Of a stretch of DNA of 64,000 bases, positions 27,645-38,553 are shown piece by piece. This DNA comes from Stygiobacter electus (GTDB lineage Bacteria > Bacteroidota > Ignavibacteria > Ignavibacteriales > Melioribacteraceae). Every line of letters begins with the position of its first letter. The first letter of the stretch is position 1. The stretch spans positions 1 to 64,000 of the forward strand of contig JARGDL010000003.1 in NCBI GenBank assembly GCA_029210465.1, given 5' to 3'. The position numbers and the translations under genes are program-made. A model generated the notes under the pieces. That model worked only from the letters and a program-made list of their open reading frames with translations. It was not told the origin of the DNA and made no database searches.

Positions 27645-29381
27645 ATGAAAAAGATTTTTATTGGTTTATCGTTTAGTAATATTTTCCTTTTAATCTTGCT
27701 CATAATTTTAAGCACATCAATTCCTATTAATTCACAAAACATAATTTTAATTAAAGGCAATAAATTTTTTGATGAGAATATTTATTTAAGATGGATTAAT
27801 TTAAATAACAAAACAAATTTATTTGCCGGGATAAGCGATACAATAAAATCAAGGATTGAAAACAACTTAAGAAATGAAGGTTTTTATTTTCCACATTTTC
27901 AAAGTTTAACTGTTGATACATCAAAAAAACTTATTGAAATTTCAATTGATGAAGGTTTTCCTGCTGTTGTTAAAAATATCTTCATTAAAATGAATTTTGA
28001 AGATTCAACACGTATTAAAAATTATTTTAAAGTTTTGTATGATGAAAAGTTTTCTGAATTAAATTTACAAAGTGCAATTGATGAATCAATAACTTATTTA
28101 GAAAACAATGGATATCCTTTTGCCAAAATTACAATTGAAAGTATCTCATTCGTAAAGCAAGATGATTTTTATTCAACAAATATTTTACTGTCTTTAGAAC
28201 AGAACACAAAATGTTACGTTAATAAATTTATTATAGAAGGAAATTTTAAAACCAAGGATTATGTTATAATTAGAGAAACCGGAATTGAACCAGATCAATT
28301 TTATAGACAAAGTGATATCGATAAAATCAAACACAAATTAAATAGACTTAGATATTTCGAAACTGTTGAAGAACCGATTTATTATTTAACAAATGAAAAC
28401 AAAGGTGTGTTAAAATTATCAATCAAAGAAAAGGAAACAAATTCTTTTGATGGTATTATTGGTTATGTTCCCTCCTCACAATTTGAGAAAGGCTATTTTA
28501 CTGGTTTCTTAAACCTGAATTTTGAAAATCTTTTTGGAACTGGAAGATTTTTTAAATTCAAGTGGCAGCAATTAAACAAAACATCTCAAGATTTAGACAT
28601 AAAATATTTAGAGCCTTGGATATTCAATTATCCTTTCAATATTCAAGTAGGTTTATTTCAAAGGAAGCAAGATTCAACTTATATCCAGCGCAATTTTGAA
28701 TCATCTTTTGAATATTTATCAAATCGTGATTTTTCAGTTTCATTTGTTTTGACTTCACAATCAACTATTTCTTTAGTAAAATCTAATAGAAATATTTATA
28801 ATTCATCAACACTTTCATACGGCTTTGCATTAAAAAATGACACACGTGATGAAATTTATTCACCGACGTCAGGAATTTTATTCAATGGCTCTTATAAATA
28901 TTTTTCAAAGAAATTCAATGATTTCACAATAAGCAAAACTTCATTACAAAAAATTGAGTTCGATTTTTCTTTCTTTACGGAATTATTTTTTAAACAAATT
29001 TTAGCTTTATCTATTCATGCAAAAGAATTAAAGGGTAACTTAGCAGATATAAGTGATTTATTTTATTTAGGCGGAACTAATTCATTACGTGGTTACAGAG
29101 AAAAACAATTTTTTGGCAACAGAATTTTATGGACAAATCTCGAGTACAGATATTTGTTTTCAAAATATTCTTTTGGATTTCTATTTTTTGATACTGGTTA
29201 TTATCAATTAAATGAGAATCAAAGTTTTTCAATTCAACTACAAAAAGATTTCAAAATTGGTTATGGCTTTGGATTAAATATTGAAACTGGAGTTGGAATT
29301 TTAGGAATAAGTTTTGCTTTGGGTAAAGGTGATTCTTTTACGGATGGAAAAATACATTTTGCAATAATGAATGAATTTTAA
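27645..29381 (+). CDS. Omp85-family outer-membrane protein (BamA/TamA-like)
   Basis: After a signal sequence, residues ~25-270 contain POTRA-like domains (IIEGNFKTKDYVIIRETG is the typical last POTRA start). A 16-strand type barrel follows. It carries the Omp85 motif SLRGYREKQFFG and ends in phenylalanine (HFAIMNEF). At 578 aa it is shorter than BamA (~800), with about three POTRA domains, so it resembles TamA or the short surface-antigen group. A role in inserting or exporting outer-membrane proteins is likely. Confidence 0.85.
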   Translation: MKKIFIGLSFSNIFLLILLIILSTSIPINSQNIILIKGNKFFDENIYLRWINLNNKTNLFAGISDTIKSRIENNLRNEGFYFPHFQSLTVDTSKKLIEISIDEGFPAVVKNIFIKMNFEDSTRIKNYFKVLYDEKFSELNLQSAIDESITYLENNGYPFAKITIESISFVKQDDFYSTNILLSLEQNTKCYVNKFIIEGNFKTKDYVIIRETGIEPDQFYRQSDIDKIKHKLNRLRYFETVEEPIYYLTNENKGVLKLSIKEKETNSFDGIIGYVPSSQFEKGYFTGFLNLNFENLFGTGRFFKFKWQQLNKTSQDLDIKYLEPWIFNYPFNIQVGLFQRKQDSTYIQRNFESSFEYLSNRDFSVSFVLTSQSTISLVKSNRNIYNSSTLSYGFALKNDTRDEIYSPTSGILFNGSYKYFSKKFNDFTISKTSLQKIEFDFSFFTELFFKQILALSIHAKELKGNLADISDLFYLGGTNSLRGYREKQFFGNRILWTNLEYRYLFSKYSFGFLFFDTGYYQLNENQSFSIQLQKDFKIGYGFGLNIETGVGILGISFALGKGDSFTDGKIHFAIMNEF

Positions 29382-30013
29382 TGAACTCGCTAAAAAAATT
29401 TGACCAAAAATATTACACAAAAAAAATTAAATTAATTGCCGGCGTTGATGAAGCCGGGCGTGGTCCACTCGCCGGACCTGTTGTTGCAGCAGCAGTGATT
29501 TTTAATAATAAAAGTTTCCATCCCGAAATTACAGATTCAAAAAAATTATCTGAGCAGAAAAGAAATTACCTATACAAGTGGATTATTGAGAATTCCCTTT
29601 CCTATTCAGTTTGCGTCATTGATAACTTTATAATTGATGAAATTAATATTTTGCAAGCATCATTAAAAGCAATGAAAATTGCAGTTGAAAATTTATCCAT
29701 TGCACCCGACTTAATTTTAATAGATGGAAATAAAACATTTCAGCATAGTACAAAGTTATTTCCAATTGTTAAGGGTGACAGTAAATCTTTTTCAATTGCG
29801 GCAGCATCTATTATTGCTAAAGTAACTCGTGATAAAATTATGAACGAGCTATCAAATGATTTTCCAAATTATGATTGGGCTAAAAACAAAGGTTACGCTA
29901 CAAAAAAACATCGTGAAGCAATTATTAAATTTGGAGAAACAATTTATCATAGAAAAACTTTCTTAAAAAAATTGTATAGCCAAAAACAACAAATAGAAAT
30001 ATTTAATGAATAA
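29381..30013 (+). CDS. rnhB: Ribonuclease HII
   Basis: RNase HII nicks at single ribonucleotides in DNA. IAGVDEAGRGPLAGPVV holds the first catalytic Asp-Glu pair, and ILIDGNKTF and IAAASIIAKVTRD the remaining active-site acids. The start overlaps the preceding stop by one base (TAATG), and the end overlaps yraN by 8 bp. Confidence 0.95.
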   Translation: MNSLKKFDQKYYTKKIKLIAGVDEAGRGPLAGPVVAAAVIFNNKSFHPEITDSKKLSEQKRNYLYKWIIENSLSYSVCVIDNFIIDEINILQASLKAMKIAVENLSIAPDLILIDGNKTFQHSTKLFPIVKGDSKSFSIAAASIIAKVTRDKIMNELSNDFPNYDWAKNKGYATKKHREAIIKFGETIYHRKTFLKKLYSQKQQIEIFNE

Positions 30014-30374
30014 TCAAACGAACAAAAGAATCAAAGGAAAAGAAGGAGAAGAAATTGCTTCTCTATTTTTAAAAAATCTTGGTTATGAAATTATTGAAAT
30101 GAATTATCAATATGGTCACGGTGAAATTGATATTATTGCAAAAGACAATGATGAAATAGTGTTCGTTGAAGTAAAAACCAGAAAATCATTACAATTTGGT
30201 TCACCAGAATTTGCTTTTACAAAAAGTAAAATTAATCAGGTAAAAAAAATTGCTTTTGCATATCTCACCGAAAACAACCTCGAAAATCTAACTGTAAGAA
30301 TTGATGCAATAGCAATATTAATTTTGAAAGATTGTGACCCAGTTATAAATCATTATAAAAACATAACTGGTTAA
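30006..30374 (+). CDS. yraN: YraN-family (UPF0102) endonuclease-like protein
   Basis: GKEGEEIASLFLKNLGYEII and HGEIDIIAKDNDEIVFVEVKTRKS match UPF0102, a compact PD-(D/E)xK nuclease fold (D and ExK in EID / EVK). It is 122 aa and cytosolic. It directly follows rnhB, an arrangement conserved in many bacteria. Confidence 0.92.
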   Translation: MNNQTNKRIKGKEGEEIASLFLKNLGYEIIEMNYQYGHGEIDIIAKDNDEIVFVEVKTRKSLQFGSPEFAFTKSKINQVKKIAFAYLTENNLENLTVRIDAIAILILKDCDPVINHYKNITG

Positions 30375-30425
30375 TAATACTTTAATTAAAACTTTCTTAT
30401 CTTTTCAACAAGAATTTTTCCGAAA

Positions 30426-31235
30426 ATGAAAATCCCAAAAATTAAATATGGCAAAAGATTAACCTATTCAGATTATATCTATAATTTTTTTGCAACTATT
30501 ACTGGATTAACAATTTTTAATATCGAGTTTGCAAAACAAGTTTTCAAACCACCATACGAAATTCGTGAAATAAAAAAACACATGGATGAACTTGGTGTTA
30601 AAACTTTCGGCATTGTTAGTATAACAGGATTAATTATAGGAATTGTACTTTCGATGCAAAGCCAGCCTGTTTTGCAAAGATTTGGAGCAACAGATTTTTT
30701 GCCAGCAATGGTTTCAATTTCTGTTGTCCGTGAATTAGGTCCGGTAATTACTGCTTTAATTTTTGCTGGAAGAGTTAGCTCTGGTATTGGTGCTGAACTT
30801 GGTTCAATGCGTGTTACTGAACAAATCGATGCTATGGAAGTTTCTGCCGTTAACCCTTTTAACTATTTAGTTGTTACTCGTGTAATTGCAACCACAATGA
30901 TATTACCAATTTTAACTATTTATGTCATATTCATTTCCTTAATTGGGACTTACATTGCAATTATTCTTAATGAAAGTATGACAATAAAATATTTTATTGA
31001 TTCTGTAATATCAGCTATAGAATTTGGTGATTTTATTCCCGGAATTGGAAAAACTTTTTTCTTTGGATTTATAGTTGGTATTGTAGGCTGCTACAAAGGT
31101 TTTACCGCAGAAGGTGGAACTGAAGGTGTAGGAAGAGCTTCTACTACTGCGGTTGTTCTCTCTTCTCTCCTAATTTTAATTTTTGACATGGTACTAGTAA
31201 AATTATCTTTATGGTTATGGCCGACACTAGGATAG
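30426..31235 (+). CDS. mlaE: MlaE-family ABC transporter permease
   Basis: This is the inner-membrane permease of a phospholipid (Mla/MCE) transporter. Five to six hydrophobic segments and the conserved stretch LGPVITALIFAGRVSSGIGAE, then GSMRVTEQIDAME, identify the family. It is first in a permease-ATPase-MCE operon with the next two genes, which suggests movement of lipids between the two membranes. Confidence 0.93.
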   Translation: MKIPKIKYGKRLTYSDYIYNFFATITGLTIFNIEFAKQVFKPPYEIREIKKHMDELGVKTFGIVSITGLIIGIVLSMQSQPVLQRFGATDFLPAMVSISVVRELGPVITALIFAGRVSSGIGAELGSMRVTEQIDAMEVSAVNPFNYLVVTRVIATTMILPILTIYVIFISLIGTYIAIILNESMTIKYFIDSVISAIEFGDFIPGIGKTFFFGFIVGIVGCYKGFTAEGGTEGVGRASTTAVVLSSLLILIFDMVLVKLSLWLWPTLG

Positions 31236-31969
31236 TTGAAATAAAAAATCTTACAAAAAGATTTGAATCTCATACAATCTTAGATAACATCACTCTAGAT
31301 GTTCATCGTGGAGAAAATCTTGTCGTTTTTGGAAGAAGCGGACAAGGTAAAAGTGTTTTATTGAAATGTATTATTGGACTTATGCCATTTGATTCTGGTA
31401 AAATTTTAATTAACAACAAAGACATATCTAAACTTACAATTAAAGAATTAAATGAAATTAGAAAAAACATCGGATTTCTATTTCAAGGTGCGGCTTTATA
31501 TGATTCAATGACAGTTAGAGAAAATTTAGAATTTCCACTAAAAAAAATTTTCCCTAATATTTCACAAAGAGAAATTGATGACAAGGTCAAAAACACATTG
31601 GAATTGGTTTCTCTTGAAGAAGCAATTGATAAAATGCCCTCAGAACTTTCCGGCGGTATGAAAAAAAGAATTGGATTGGCTCGCTCTATAATTACTGATC
31701 CGGAATTAATGCTTTATGATGAACCAACAACAGGTTTAGATCCTATTACAACAAAAGAAATAAGCGAATTAATAATTAATCTTCAAAAAAAATTAAACAT
31801 GACTTCAATTGCAGTAACTCATGATTTAATTTGTGCTGAAATAATAGCCGACAGAGCAATTTTCTTAAAGGATTCAAAGATAGCTTATGAAGGTAAACTT
31901 GATGAATTAACTTCTTCATCTGATCCATTTTTAAGAAATTTCTTTAGTCACGAAATTGTAAAAGAATAG
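31217..31969 (+). CDS. mlaF: MlaF-family ABC transporter ATPase
   Basis: The ATPase of the lipid transporter carries Walker A GRSGQGKS, signature LSGGMKKR and Walker B LMLYDEPTTGLDP. The frame is open from ATG 31211 and ATG 31217. Both overlap mlaE and lack a good ribosome site. A TTG at 31236 preceded by AGGAT would also give a plausible MEIKNLTKRF start, so the exact start is uncertain. Confidence 0.92.
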   Translation: MADTRIVEIKNLTKRFESHTILDNITLDVHRGENLVVFGRSGQGKSVLLKCIIGLMPFDSGKILINNKDISKLTIKELNEIRKNIGFLFQGAALYDSMTVRENLEFPLKKIFPNISQREIDDKVKNTLELVSLEEAIDKMPSELSGGMKKRIGLARSIITDPELMLYDEPTTGLDPITTKEISELIINLQKKLNMTSIAVTHDLICAEIIADRAIFLKDSKIAYEGKLDELTSSSDPFLRNFFSHEIVKE

Positions 31970-31978
31970 GAGCAATAA

Positions 31979-33022
31979 ATGCTTAAACAATTAGAAGGTG
32001 CAAGATTAGGAATATTTATTTTTCTTGGGACCGTATTTCTTGTATTGTCAATTTTTTTACTTGGTAACAAAGAAAAACTTTTTTCACAAACAATTGAAAT
32101 AAAAACATACTTCAATCAAATTGAAGGATTGAAACCTGGTGCACCTGTTAGATTAAGCGGCTACGATATTGGAAGCGTAAAAAGCATTTCTCTTACAGAT
32201 GATTCTTCTGGTAGAGTTGAGGTTGTAATGATAATTGATGTTTCACTTAAAAAATTTATTCGTATTGATAGTCAGGCGGCTGTTGAAACTGAAGGATTAG
32301 TTGGTAAAAAAATAGTTACTATTACAGCGGGCAGTCCAAATGCCACTGAAATTGTCGATGGCGGAAGAATTCCTTCAAAAAATCCAATTAATATTGCGGC
32401 TATTATTGACGAAACTCAAGCAATTATGCACAATATAAATTTATTATCAAAAGATTTTTCTGAAATTTTTAATAGAATAAATAAAGGTGAAGGCTCAATT
32501 GGTAAATTAGTTAACGATGAATCACTTTATAATTCAACTGTTTCTGTTACACAATCTGCAGATAAAAGTCTTAACTTGATAACAAACCGAATGGATGAAA
32601 TTTCTGATATTATAGTTGATGCAACTGATGGAATTAAAAGAATAATTGTAAGCATTGATTCAACAGTATTTGATGTTAAAAAACTTGTTAATAAAATTGA
32701 ATCGGGGAATGGAGCTTTGGGTAAGTTAGTGGCAGATAAAAATATAGCTGATTCAGTTCAATCAATTTTGACAAATCTTGCAAAGACAAGTGATTATGCA
32801 AGAATAGCGACAAATAGTTTTGCTGAAAACATGGAAGCATTAAAGCATAATTGGTTATTCAAAGGATACTTTGAACAACGTGGTTATTGGAATCAAAGTG
32901 AATATGAAAAAGCAATTGATGCTCAATTAACCGAACTCAGGAAACAACAGGATATTCTTGATGAAAAAATTAAAGAGTTAAAAGAACTTGAGAATAAGAT
33001 CAATTCTCAAAATAAAAAATAA
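31979..33022 (+). CDS. mlaD: MlaD-family MCE substrate-binding protein
   Basis: One N-terminal membrane anchor (residues ~10-28) precedes an MCE domain (FNQIEGLKPGAPVRLSGYDIG). The long C-terminal helical region ends in a coiled coil (LRKQQDILDEKIKELKELEN). MCE proteins form hexameric rings that carry phospholipids across the periplasm. An AGGAGC ribosome site is placed 5 bases before the ATG. It is the last gene of the mla operon. Confidence 0.92.
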   Translation: MLKQLEGARLGIFIFLGTVFLVLSIFLLGNKEKLFSQTIEIKTYFNQIEGLKPGAPVRLSGYDIGSVKSISLTDDSSGRVEVVMIIDVSLKKFIRIDSQAAVETEGLVGKKIVTITAGSPNATEIVDGGRIPSKNPINIAAIIDETQAIMHNINLLSKDFSEIFNRINKGEGSIGKLVNDESLYNSTVSVTQSADKSLNLITNRMDEISDIIVDATDGIKRIIVSIDSTVFDVKKLVNKIESGNGALGKLVADKNIADSVQSILTNLAKTSDYARIATNSFAENMEALKHNWLFKGYFEQRGYWNQSEYEKAIDAQLTELRKQQDILDEKIKELKELENKINSQNKK

Positions 33023-33033
33023 TTTATGCCATT

Positions 33034-33996
33034 ATGAATAAAAGTATTTCAGTTGTAATTCCTAATTATAATGGTGAAGAATTATTAAAAACTAATATTC
33101 CATATTTAATAAATGCTTTAGAAACCTCTGAAATAAAAGATTACGAAATAATTGTTTCCGATGATGCCTCTTCAGATAATTCAGTTAGTTTTATAAAAAA
33201 TAATTATCCGCAAATAATTTTAATCGAGAATAAAATTAATAAAGGCTTTGCTGGCAATACAAATTCAGGTATAAAAGCAGCTCAAAAAGATTTAGTATTT
33301 ATTTTAAACTCCGATGTGCAATTAACTGAGAAATATTTTATCCCACTATTAAAATATTTCGACGATGATTTAACTTTTGGCGTGATGTCTAAAATCATTT
33401 CTTTGACAAACGAAAAAATTCAAGATGGGGCAAAATTTCCTGACTATTATTTTGCAAACATAACATCAACTAAAAATTATATAGTTGAAAATCGAAAAAC
33501 ACTTTTTACATTTTTTTTATCTGGTGCTAATGCGTTAGTTGACAGAAAAAAACTTATTGAACTTGGTTATTTCAAAGAAATTTTTAATCCATATTATGCT
33601 GAAGATGTTGACTTGGGTTTAACAGCCTGGAAATTCGGTTATAAACTTTATTATGATGATTCAACATATTGCAAACATCCAAATTCAGAAACAATAAAAA
33701 AAGAATCTTCTGATAAAGTTAAACTTGTTTCTAAACGGAATAAAATCTTTCTACATTATTTACACTTAAATGGATTTGAACTTTTTTTCTATTTACTCGT
33801 TACTACTATTAAAACTTTCTTAAAAATTCTTTTTTTAGACATAGTTTATGCAAAAGCATTTTTTCAATTTTTAATCTCTATTAAAAAGTTAAAGGAAATA
33901 AAAACCTATTATAACAGGAATAAAAAAAGAAATTTACGAGACATAAAGAAATTAATTTTAGAAGACATTAAAAATGATAAGATAAAAAAATTCTGA
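33034..33996 (+). CDS. Family 2 glycosyltransferase
   Basis: GT-A domain begins SVVIPNYNGEELL with VSDDASSDNSV, a DxD-like NSDVQ, and NPYYAEDVDLGLTAWKFGY. Two weakly hydrophobic segments follow near residues 250-290, then a lysine-rich tail. It resembles rhamnosyltransferase-like enzymes that build surface glycans. Acceptor and donor are unknown. Confidence 0.85.
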   Translation: MNKSISVVIPNYNGEELLKTNIPYLINALETSEIKDYEIIVSDDASSDNSVSFIKNNYPQIILIENKINKGFAGNTNSGIKAAQKDLVFILNSDVQLTEKYFIPLLKYFDDDLTFGVMSKIISLTNEKIQDGAKFPDYYFANITSTKNYIVENRKTLFTFFLSGANALVDRKKLIELGYFKEIFNPYYAEDVDLGLTAWKFGYKLYYDDSTYCKHPNSETIKKESSDKVKLVSKRNKIFLHYLHLNGFELFFYLLVTTIKTFLKILFLDIVYAKAFFQFLISIKKLKEIKTYYNRNKKRNLRDIKKLILEDIKNDKIKKF

Positions 33997-33997
33997 A

Positions 33998-34954
33998 ATG
34001 GAAAAATTTAGCATAGATACAATATTTAAAGTTCATGTTCCATTATTAATTGTTCAACTTTCATTCGGTGCTTTGCCTCCCATTACAAAGCTTGCATTGG
34101 TTTATTTTAATCCAATGAGTGTTGTTTTTTTCAGGATTGTATCAACTGCAATTTTATTTTCATTTATTTTTTTTATTTTCAAAAAAGAACAAATAACTGA
34201 TAAAAAGCATTTTTACCAATTTGCATTATTTGGATTTTTTGGTGTAGCCGGCAATCAGCTTTTTTATCTTGCTGGTTTGTCAATTACAAACGCTGTCAAT
34301 GCTGGAATTTTGGTAACAACAATTCCAATATTCACTTTAATTGTTGCTGTCATTCTAAAGAAAGAAGAATTGAGTTTGCTAAAAGTATTAGGGATTGTAA
34401 TCGCATTTAGTGGCGTTGCATATTTAATTGATTTTGGCAGATTTTCTTTAAACGAAAATTTACTTGGTGATGTTTTTATTATTTTCAATTCATGTTTTTA
34501 TGCTGTTTATTTAGTCATCTCAAAAAAAATGTTAAAAATTTATAACTCCTTTACCGTTATTACATACGTTTTTATTTTCGCTTCGTTTATGATTTTACCT
34601 TTTACAATACCAAGTTTATTTCAAATAGACTATTCTTCAATTCCAATTAATGGTTACATATCTTTATCTTTAGTTTTAATTGTAGGGACATTTATTCCAT
34701 ATATAACAGTAACTTTTGCATTACAAAATACTCAATCAAGTTCAGTAGCAATTTATAGTTATCTTCAACCGTTAATTGCAACAGTTTTATCATCTTTAAT
34801 TATAGGAGAAAAAGTTTCAATAAAAATAATTATCTCAGCAGCAATAATAATTTCTGGAGTCTCTTTCGTAACCTTTGCAGGAATTATTAAGTTTAATAAA
34901 ACATTTAGCAAATTGTTCAATCAATTAGATTATAATGGCAAAAAAGAAAAATAG
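33998..34954 (+). CDS. EamA-domain DMT-family transporter
   Basis: Ten predicted membrane helices are arranged as two EamA repeats (for example IVSTAILFSFIFFIF and LQPLIATVLSSLIIGE). The drug/metabolite transporter superfamily exports amino acids, nucleosides or drugs; the substrate is unknown. It overlaps uvrA by 20 bp. Confidence 0.86.
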   Translation: MEKFSIDTIFKVHVPLLIVQLSFGALPPITKLALVYFNPMSVVFFRIVSTAILFSFIFFIFKKEQITDKKHFYQFALFGFFGVAGNQLFYLAGLSITNAVNAGILVTTIPIFTLIVAVILKKEELSLLKVLGIVIAFSGVAYLIDFGRFSLNENLLGDVFIIFNSCFYAVYLVISKKMLKIYNSFTVITYVFIFASFMILPFTIPSLFQIDYSSIPINGYISLSLVLIVGTFIPYITVTFALQNTQSSSVAIYSYLQPLIATVLSSLIIGEKVSIKIIISAAIIISGVSFVTFAGIIKFNKTFSKLFNQLDYNGKKEK

Positions 34955-37718
34955 TCTTGATATTAACAAATTAATAATTCAAGGTGCACGTCAGCATAAT
35001 TTAAAAAACGTCTCACTTGAAATACCTAAAAATAAACTTGTTGTTTTCACAGGTGTTAGTGGTAGTGGAAAATCATCTTTAGTTTTTGACACAATTTATG
35101 CTGAAGGACAAAGACGTTATGTTGAAAGTCTTTCTTCCTATACACGTCAATTTTTAGAAAGAATGAACAGACCCGAAGTTGATTTTATTTGGGGTATTTC
35201 TCCTGCAGTTGCAATTGAACAAAAAACAAGTTCCCGAAATCCACGTTCAACTGTTGGGACTGTAACTGAAATTTATGATTATTTACGTTTACTTTTTGCA
35301 CGCATCGGTAAAACTTATTGTGTCATTTGTGGTAATGTTGTTACAAAAGATTCTGTTACAACAGTTTCAAATTGGCTCGAAGAACAAAATGAAGCAGATA
35401 AATTTTTATTAGGTTTTCCCCTTCAATCTCATGAAGGAAGATCTGTAAAAGAAGAATTAGACCTGTTAAAGAAAAAGGGACTTTTTAGAGTTTACATTAA
35501 AGATCAACTTGTTGACTTAAATACACTTCAAACAATACCAAAATCAAAGCAAAATATTTTTGTTGTAATAGATAGATTCAAAATTAAAAAAGGAAATGTA
35601 AGAGAAACCTTAGCCGAATCAATCGAAACAACTTTCAAAGAAGGTGAAGGTAGATTAACAATAATAAATGTTGATACAAAAGAAATTAAAAACTTTACAA
35701 AGTTTTATGAATGCTGTGATGTAAAATATGAAGAACCGGAACCAAGATTTTTTTCATTTAACAATCCTTATGGTGCTTGTCCTGTTTGTCAAGGTTTTGG
35801 CAAAACAATGGATTATGAAATTGATCTAATTGTACCCAATCAAAATCTAAGTTTAATTGATGGAGCAATTGCACCTTGGAGAACTTTAAAATATAGCAAA
35901 TATTTGCGCGATCTTGTTAAAAACAACAATGGCAAGATTCCTTTAAACGTTCCATACAAAAATTTAACGGATGAACAGAAAAAATTAATTTGGGATGGTT
36001 TTGGTTCTTTTAGTGGCTTGCATGGTTTTTTCAAACATCTTGAAGAAAAAACTTACAAAATGGGCATTAGAATTTTGCTCAGTAAATACAGAGGTTACAC
36101 AACATGCAATGCTTGTAAAGGTTCTCGTTTAAGAAGAGAAGCATTAAATGTAAAAATAAATTTTAAATCTATCGGCGATATTGTTGCTATGTCAATCGAA
36201 AAAGCATTAGATTTTTTTAAGCAATTAAAATTAACAGAATATGAAAAATCTATCGCCAACCAAATTTATCAGGAAATTGTAAAAAGGTTAACCTTCCTAA
36301 ATGATGTTGGTTTAAGTTATCTAACATTAGATAGATTGAGCAGTACACTTTCGGGAGGTGAAACTCAAAGAATAAATCTCGCTACTTCATTAGGTTCAGC
36401 ATTGATGGATACACTTTATGTTCTCGATGAACCTTCTGTAGGATTACATCCACGCGATAATTCAAAGTTGATCAATATTTTAAAATCTTTACGAGATATT
36501 GGGAACACTGTTTTAGTTGTTGAACATGATCCTGAAATGATGAAAGAAGCAGATTTAATTTTTGATCTTGGTCCAAAAGCTGGTATTCATGGCGGTGAAA
36601 TTGTAGCATACGGATCTTATGACGAAATAATAAATAATGAAAATTCATTAACAGGAAAATATTTAAGTAAAAAATTTCTAATACCAATTCCTAAAAAAAG
36701 AAGAACACAAGAAACAAAATCAATTAAAATATTTGGAGCTCGAGAAAACAACTTAAAAAATATTGATGTAGAAATTCCATTAAAAAAATTTGTTGCAATA
36801 ACTGGAGTAAGCGGTTCTGGTAAATCTACTTTAATACATGATATACTTTATGGTGGAATCGTAAAATTAAATGGAGGTAATCCACCAAAAATTGGGAAAC
36901 ATGATTCAATCGAAGGTTCAAGGTATATTGATGAAATTGAGATTGTTGATCAAACTCCAATTGGCAAATCATCACGTTCAAATCCTATTAGTTATGTTAA
37001 AGGGTATGAAATTATAAGAGAAATTTTTGCAAACACACCTCAAGCACGTGCAAGAGGCTACAAACCAGGTTATTTTTCTTTCAATGTTCCTGGAGGCAGA
37101 TGCGAAACTTGTGAGGGTGAAGGCTTTGTTACTATCGAAATGCAATTCCTTGCAGATCTTTATCTCGAATGTGAAGATTGCAAAGGTACTCGTTTCAAAA
37201 AAGAAACAAGAGAAATTACTTACAAAGGGAAAAACATTGTCGATGTTCTTGATATGACTGTTAATGAAGCACTAATCTTTTTCAAAGGTCATAATAAATT
37301 ATCAAATATTTTACAGGTTCTTTCAGATGTTGGCTTGGGGTATATAAAACTTGGGCAACCATCAACAACTTTATCTGGTGGCGAAGCACAAAGAGTAAAA
37401 TTAGCTTATCATTTATCGTTGAGAAAAACAAATCAGCATACACTTTTTATCTTTGATGAACCAACTACTGGATTGCACTTTGATGATATAAAGAAACTTT
37501 TAAACTGTTTTGAAATGTTACTACAACAAAATAATTCTATTGTAATAATTGAACATAATCTTGATGTAATTAAATGTGCTGATTGGATAATTGATCTTGG
37601 TCCAGAAGCGGGTGAAAAAGGTGGCGAAGTAGTTGCTATTGGAACTCCAGAAGATATTATAAAATGTGAAAATTCTTACACAGGAAAGTATCTGAAACAG
37701 TATTTAGTTAATAATTAA
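34935..37718 (+). CDS. uvrA: Excinuclease ABC subunit A
   Basis: Damage-recognition ATPase of nucleotide excision repair. It has two ABC modules: Walker [20 protein letters not shown] (N-terminal) and [18 protein letters not shown] (C-terminal), each with an LSGGE signature. Zinc-finger cysteines are present (CPVCQGFG ... CNACKGSR and CETCEGEG ... CEDCKGTR). At 927 aa it is full length. The gene begins inside the transporter gene end. Confidence 0.97.
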   Translation: MAKKKNSLDINKLIIQGARQHNLKNVSLEIPKNKLVVFTGVSGSGKSSLVFDTIYAEGQRRYVESLSSYTRQFLERMNRPEVDFIWGISPAVAIEQKTSSRNPRSTVGTVTEIYDYLRLLFARIGKTYCVICGNVVTKDSVTTVSNWLEEQNEADKFLLGFPLQSHEGRSVKEELDLLKKKGLFRVYIKDQLVDLNTLQTIPKSKQNIFVVIDRFKIKKGNVRETLAESIETTFKEGEGRLTIINVDTKEIKNFTKFYECCDVKYEEPEPRFFSFNNPYGACPVCQGFGKTMDYEIDLIVPNQNLSLIDGAIAPWRTLKYSKYLRDLVKNNNGKIPLNVPYKNLTDEQKKLIWDGFGSFSGLHGFFKHLEEKTYKMGIRILLSKYRGYTTCNACKGSRLRREALNVKINFKSIGDIVAMSIEKALDFFKQLKLTEYEKSIANQIYQEIVKRLTFLNDVGLSYLTLDRLSSTLSGGETQRINLATSLGSALMDTLYVLDEPSVGLHPRDNSKLINILKSLRDIGNTVLVVEHDPEMMKEADLIFDLGPKAGIHGGEIVAYGSYDEIINNENSLTGKYLSKKFLIPIPKKRRTQETKSIKIFGARENNLKNIDVEIPLKKFVAITGVSGSGKSTLIHDILYGGIVKLNGGNPPKIGKHDSIEGSRYIDEIEIVDQTPIGKSSRSNPISYVKGYEIIREIFANTPQARARGYKPGYFSFNVPGGRCETCEGEGFVTIEMQFLADLYLECEDCKGTRFKKETREITYKGKNIVDVLDMTVNEALIFFKGHNKLSNILQVLSDVGLGYIKLGQPSTTLSGGEAQRVKLAYHLSLRKTNQHTLFIFDEPTTGLHFDDIKKLLNCFEMLLQQNNSIVIIEHNLDVIKCADWIIDLGPEAGEKGGEVVAIGTPEDIIKCENSYTGKYLKQYLVNN

Positions 37719-37805
37719 TATTAATTCTTTGATCATCTCCCTGAACGAACAAACTTAAATTTGATTTAGCTTTAATTTTTAGTAATAAAATATTTAGGAG
37801 TAAAT

Positions 37806-38267
37806 ATGAAATACTGGTTAATGAAAAGTGAACCAGAAGTTTTTTCAATTGATGATTTAGCAAAATCTAAAAATCAAACAACATATTGGGATGGTGTTAG
37901 AAACTATCAAGCAAGAAATTTTTTAAGAGATGAAATTAAAATTGGCGACAAAGTAATTTTTTATCATAGCAATTCAGAACCGCCAGGTGCGGCGGGAATT
38001 TGTGAAGTAGTAAAAGAAGGTTATCCAGATTTTACAGCATTCGATCCTGAAAATCATCATTACGATCCAAAAAGCAAAATGGATTCACCAACATGGTTTA
38101 TGGTTGACATAAAATTAATTAAAAAATTTTTTCATTTTGTATCGATAGATGAAATGAGAGAAAATAAAAAGCTACAAACTATGAAACTACTTCAGCGAGG
38201 AAATAGATTATCCGTCATTCCTTTGACAAAACAAGAATATGATGAGATTGTAAGATTGGGTAAATGA
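37806..38267 (+). CDS. EVE-domain protein
   Basis: The sequence YWLMKSEPEVFSIDDL with WDGVRNYQARNFLRD and FYHSNSEPPGAAGICEV is characteristic of the EVE family. These are small PUA-like proteins thought to recognise modified nucleobases in DNA or RNA. An AGGAG site precedes the ATG. It is 153 aa and overlaps the photolyase stump by 4 bp. Confidence 0.9.
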   Translation: MKYWLMKSEPEVFSIDDLAKSKNQTTYWDGVRNYQARNFLRDEIKIGDKVIFYHSNSEPPGAAGICEVVKEGYPDFTAFDPENHHYDPKSKMDSPTWFMVDIKLIKKFFHFVSIDEMRENKKLQTMKLLQRGNRLSVIPLTKQEYDEIVRLGK

Positions 38268-38482
38268 ACTTAAAAAGATTAAGAATATTAAAAGACGAAA
38301 AATTTATTTCTGCACCAGTTGTATATTGGATGCAAAGAGATCAACGTATTCATGATAATTGGGCTTTAATTTATGCACAAGAAAAAACAATTGAATTAAG
38401 CAAACCACTTTATGTTGTTTTTAATCTTGTCCCAACTTTTAAAATAGTAATAGACTTACATTCACATGTTCAATTCAAATAA
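38264..38482 (+). pseudogene. Truncated class II DNA photolyase (N-terminal stump)
   Basis: Residues ~18-58 (PVVYWMQRDQRIHDNWALI ... PLYVVFNLVP) are the conserved N-terminal start of class II photolyases, enzymes of about 450 aa. The frame then ends after an unrelated 13-residue tail at 38482, and nothing similar to the FAD-binding domain follows before the next gene at 38554. A deletion of more than 1 kb is the simplest reading. The 5' part still has its translationally coupled ATGA start with the EVE gene. Confidence 0.85.
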
Positions 38483-38553
38483 CATTCATTATTTTATTTA
38501 TAACCATTAAACAAATTAATCGTAAATTTCTTTTAATAAATATTACAACAACC

